Positions 59,318 through 64,000 of a DNA stretch of 64,000 nucleotides are shown here, piece after piece. This DNA comes from Alviniconcha marisindica (Eukaryota; Mollusca; Gastropoda; Provannidae): NCBI GenBank assembly GCA_018857735.1, contig JABMCL010000191.1, forward strand, positions 25,001-89,000. Reading direction: 5' to 3'. Position 1 is the stretch's first letter. Every line of letters starts with the position of its first letter. Both the position numbers and the translations under genes were made by a program. The notes under the pieces were generated by a model, which worked only from the letters and a program-made list of their open reading frames with translations, was not told where the DNA came from and searched no databases.

Positions 59318-59394
59318 CCAATCAGACACTCAGGATGTGGGCAGAACCCTTTTCCCCACACTGTTTGAACCAATCGTGTGAGTGTCTTTAAATA
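59318..59394 (+). promoter_or_regulatory. Candidate core promoter: two CCAAT boxes and a TATA-like box
   Basis: CCAAT at 59318-59322 and at 59370-59374, then TTTAAATA at 59387-59394, in the order and spacing of a TATA promoter. An ATG follows at 59425, so the 5' UTR would be very short if transcription starts about 30 nt after the TATA-like box. Confidence 0.45.
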
Positions 59395-59424
59395 GCACGT
59401 TGCTGTTTCCGCGAAGCCCTGGAA

Positions 59425-59511
59425 ATGCCCATGTCTAAAAATAGACACTCAGCTAGGGATGTGGGTTTGTTCGCGTGGTTTTATCAGCAGATTGAACAGA
59501 AGTGTGCCGAG
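59425..59511 (+). CDS. Candidate first exon of a second gene
   Basis: From ATG 59425 the frame reads MPMSKNRHSARDVGLF, then AWFYQQIEQKCAE, and meets a strong gtaagt donor at 59512 in phase 0. The peptide is not recognised. No continuing exon was found to the right within the window, so the gene would extend past it or the signal is spurious. Confidence 0.3.
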
Positions 59512-59514
59512 GTA

Positions 59515-61145
<1,631 letters not shown>

Positions 61146-61447
61146 TGTGCTTAAATCGTTATCCGTTATCGTTTATCGTTGATTGAATTTTCGTATGTGT
61201 TCCATTCTCTTGTTTCATAAAATATTACCTTGTCTACCATAACTTTCCAGTGCAGTGGGGTTTTTTCAAGTCAGTCAGTTTTGTTTTTACATAAATGAAA
61301 TTTATGATTACTAGAGGTTTGTAAAGACTGTTTTGTTGATGTCGTCTCTTTTGTATGTGCTTTTGGCTTGCCGTTTAATGATGTAATACCGTCAGTACAT
61401 ATTATACAGTACGAGCAGAATGAAACAATAGGACTCGTTATCAAGGG

Positions 61448-61525
61448 CTGGGGAGTGGGGTAGCGGAAACGAAATGCTTGCTGGGAAACCGAAACCGGTT
61501 TCCCTTTTTTCGTTCAATCTGCGCA
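61448..61525. promoter_or_regulatory. Possible IRF/ISRE-like site in a duplicated segment
   Basis: GGGAAACCGAAACC at 61483-61496 fits the GAAANNGAAA core; the related segment has GGGAAGCCGAAACC at 60294-60307. Match is by sequence only. Confidence 0.3.
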
Positions 61526-62092
61526 GTGTCTGCTACAAAAACAGCCATTTGCAATTCCCGAAGTTCCTTTGCCACATCCACAAGAAACTGACAAGGCTCG
61601 AGTGAACTTGTTTTCTTGTATGTAGTGTGAGTTAAAAAATAAAAATAAAATAAAAAGTGATACTATACTGATATAATTGATTCTGCCATGAACAATTACA
61701 GAAAAAAACGAAATAGGAATTTTACTGGCGAATATAAAACATACCTTAACACTTGCAGTCTTTATTTGTAAGGCCGGCATTGGAGTAGAGACCGACTCTA
61801 GTAATAGCAGTGCGATCCCTTGATCACTGTAAAATCCTCGATTTGTTTAGATTTAATTTTGTAAATATTTTCTTTAAGGTCTGCTTCATACTTGTTTAGG
61901 CATATGTATTATGTGGTGTTTATCCGGCGTGCGTGCGTGCGTAAATTGCTGTAGTGGGGGTAAGAGAGGCGTATGCGTGTGTGCGCGCGCGTCTGTCATT
62001 AGTGTGTGTGTGGTGTTTTCGTTATTGTTAATAATTATGTGTATATGGATATATATTGATTTTGTCAGTGATCACCGTACACAGACAGGCAC

Positions 62093-62141
<49 letters not shown>

Positions 62142-62552
62142 ACACGCACACACTGGGGATGGGGGTAGTGTATGACACCAATGTGCATCATGGTTTCCAA
62201 GCAAAAGGAATTTAGTGTAGTCATTGAACAGGGGAAGGGGGGGGATCCTGGGCCGGAGTGAACTGATCTGCGGGCCTGGCCTGTGATTCGGTGACTGGCT
62301 TATAAATAGCCTACCGTCTGCATTGATGGCACCCGTCCCTAATAAGCCATCTCGCTTCCGTGGACGTAAAGCAACAAAGAAGATTGATGGAAGTCCCTCT
62401 CCCCCCACCTCCATCCCCCTCCCCCCCACCCCCTTCTCCCCGTCCCTAATAAACCTTATGGTTTCTGTGGACGTTAAGCACCATGTTTACTTATTGACGG
62501 AAAATTGGTGACCGGGCGAAAGCTGTGGCCTGTGTCCAGAACTAACCAAATA
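61526..62552. other. Intergenic
   Basis: A CA tract lies at 62097-62150. At 62330-62480 the phrase ctaataa...tttctgtggacgttaagcac occurs twice in diverged form, probably a retroelement fragment. No gene. Confidence 0.5.
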
Positions 62553-62673
62553 CAGCCCAACGGTAATTTCCTAAAGCCAGTTTTATCCGTCACTTTTTTC
62601 CTCATGTTTATGACGTAAACATGAGGAAGAAGGTGACGGATAAAACTGGCTTTAGGAAATTACCGTTGGGCTG
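62553..62673. repeat. Near-perfect inverted repeat (58-bp arms, 5-nt loop)
   Basis: Arms 62553-62610 and 62616-62673 pair with 2 mismatches in 58 (near aaaaaag/agaagg) around the loop tgacg. No matching target duplication is visible just outside. Confidence 0.9.
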
Positions 62674-63039
62674 CTCTCATTTTGAGGTCTCAGGGGTTGT
62701 ACGCATCATGTCTGCGCAACAACTTGCCTGACTGGGCTAAGTTTGATGTCGTGCCACTGACTCAGTATAGAATGTCCCAGCTAAAAAAATAATACGAGTT
62801 CCGCGTGGGCTAATATTCAAAACGTGCATAGTCTGTTTCCCACCGTTCGAAACTGTAAAACACGAAGAGACGAAATGCCATGGTTTAAAATAATTATTCT
62901 TACCTTTTTTCTTCTTTTTTCTCTCTCCTTTTTTTTCTTTTTCTCTCTCTCTTCTTTTTAATGAGAAGGGGCGGGAGGTGGGGGTAAAATAAAAACAGTT
63001 CTTAAGAATCACTATTTTTCTTCTGTTTCGGATTTCTTT

Positions 63040-63097
<58 letters not shown>

Positions 63098-64000
63098 CGT
63101 GCGTGCGTGAGTGCGTGCGAGCGTGTGTGCGTGCGTGTGTGTGTGTGTTGTTGTTGTGTTTCGTGTTTAGTCGTTTTCTTCTTCTTCTTCGTTTCATCTT
63201 GGCTCGTGGCTGAGTGGGCATTATATTTGGAAAAGTCAACTCCACCAACCAATTAACTTCTTCTTTTTCGTTAGTGCATGCTGTCAGTCACACCTGCATG
63301 AATGTATGATAACAACCGATAACAACGTGTCCCGTCTGGCTCGTGTTTACCGGCTAAATCGATTGATCTGATTGGTCAGCTTTGTGAGTCTGACACATGT
63401 CGTATCGAGCTAAGATCTCACTGAGTCTCTGTGAGCCTGTCCCTGACTGCTTTGTTGCGCATATTATGGTTCTGCGTACACTCAGTAGGTAATATATCCT
63501 GGGGGCTGGAAGGTGAGCATTTCAGTGACGTCAGCCCGTCACTGCATATATTTATATCTGGGATTGGGCACAGTGACAAGGTTCTTTCTTCCCACGCCCT
63601 CTCCCATATATAGCCTATTGATAAGAGGTATTTCCCCCACACACTTTAGCTCGTGGTTTAATACAGACTTACTACTTGGTTCTTAATGTCCTCGGATGTC
63701 AGATGAGAATACAGACTTCAGTTTCGCCGTTTAAGATAGGCACGATGTAAGCTGATGTCATTCATGCGTCTCGTTGACGTGTCCGCCTGTTGGTATTTTT
63801 ACACTGATCGGCTTCTCGCTTGGGTCAGTCAGACCCGTGCTCCGTTGCACTACGCACCGTCCGCTCTTCCTGAGACTACGGTACAGATGAGAGATCAGAG
63901 TCTTTGGTGCGCGTAGTGACTGACGGCATTTGTAGGCTACATATGTTACAGTCCGCACATTGTACACTGCAAGTTTTATTCACATACTACGCTTATTTCA
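62674..64000. other. Right end of window
   Basis: A TC-rich tract at 62900-62960 and a TG/TGCG tract at 63041-63148. A ccatatatag TATA-like string at 63604-63613 has no supported exon after it. Nothing else recognised. Confidence 0.45.

Noticed and set aside
62323..62511. TATA-like box followed by a 62-codon ORF
   Set aside because: The ORF contains two diverged copies of a ctaataa...gtggacgttaagcac phrase typical of dispersed elements and has no splice donor context.

Overview
This is eukaryotic genomic DNA from an invertebrate animal, tentatively a mollusc. The signs are introns of roughly 150 bp to 4 kb with GT-AG borders, tRNA-derived SINEs, and a very high load of CA/TG, CT, TTCC and longer tandem repeats. 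The species call is an inference; no marker gene settles it. Nearly all long open frames here are repeat translations, not genes.

The one well supported gene runs on the + strand from about 13.4 to 45.3 kb. I joined 32 coding exons whose splice phases agree throughout. They give a 1612-residue type I membrane protein: signal peptide, eight Ig domains, five fibronectin type III (FN3) domains, one transmembrane helix near residues 1342-1364, and a tail of about 248 residues with a glutamine run, two 24-nt micro-exons and a C-terminal T-V-L (possible class I PDZ ligand). An alternative last exon at 36.3 kb with its own AATAAA would give a short-tail form of 1398 residues. The domains resemble neuronal guidance/adhesion receptors, but 8 Ig + 5 FN3 does not match a named family I can assign.

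The left flank (1-13 kb) holds microsatellites, two neighbouring DNA-transposon-like elements with terminal inverted repeats (TIRs) at 3.1-5.3 and 6.0-8.5 kb, a SINE pair between them, and a 33-bp minisatellite at 11.1-12.65 kb. Each DNA element has its own short motif repeated inside it on both strands, and neither has a recognisable transposase.

Within the gene, five exons have a splice-site edge (acceptor or donor plus adjacent coding sequence) copied in tandem in the neighbouring intron. Several decoy sites remain intact. One copy, just before the transmembrane exon, would give a secreted ectodomain if used.

The right flank (45-64 kb) carries 35-bp, 32-bp, 34-bp, 36-bp and 33-bp tandem arrays. 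The 36-bp array (54.3-57.2 kb) has no stop in any forward frame. Further right are a possible promoter and first exon of a second gene at 59.3-59.5 kb and a near-perfect 58-bp inverted repeat at 62.55-62.67 kb. A Harbinger-like MITE lies inside the receptor gene at 41 kb.
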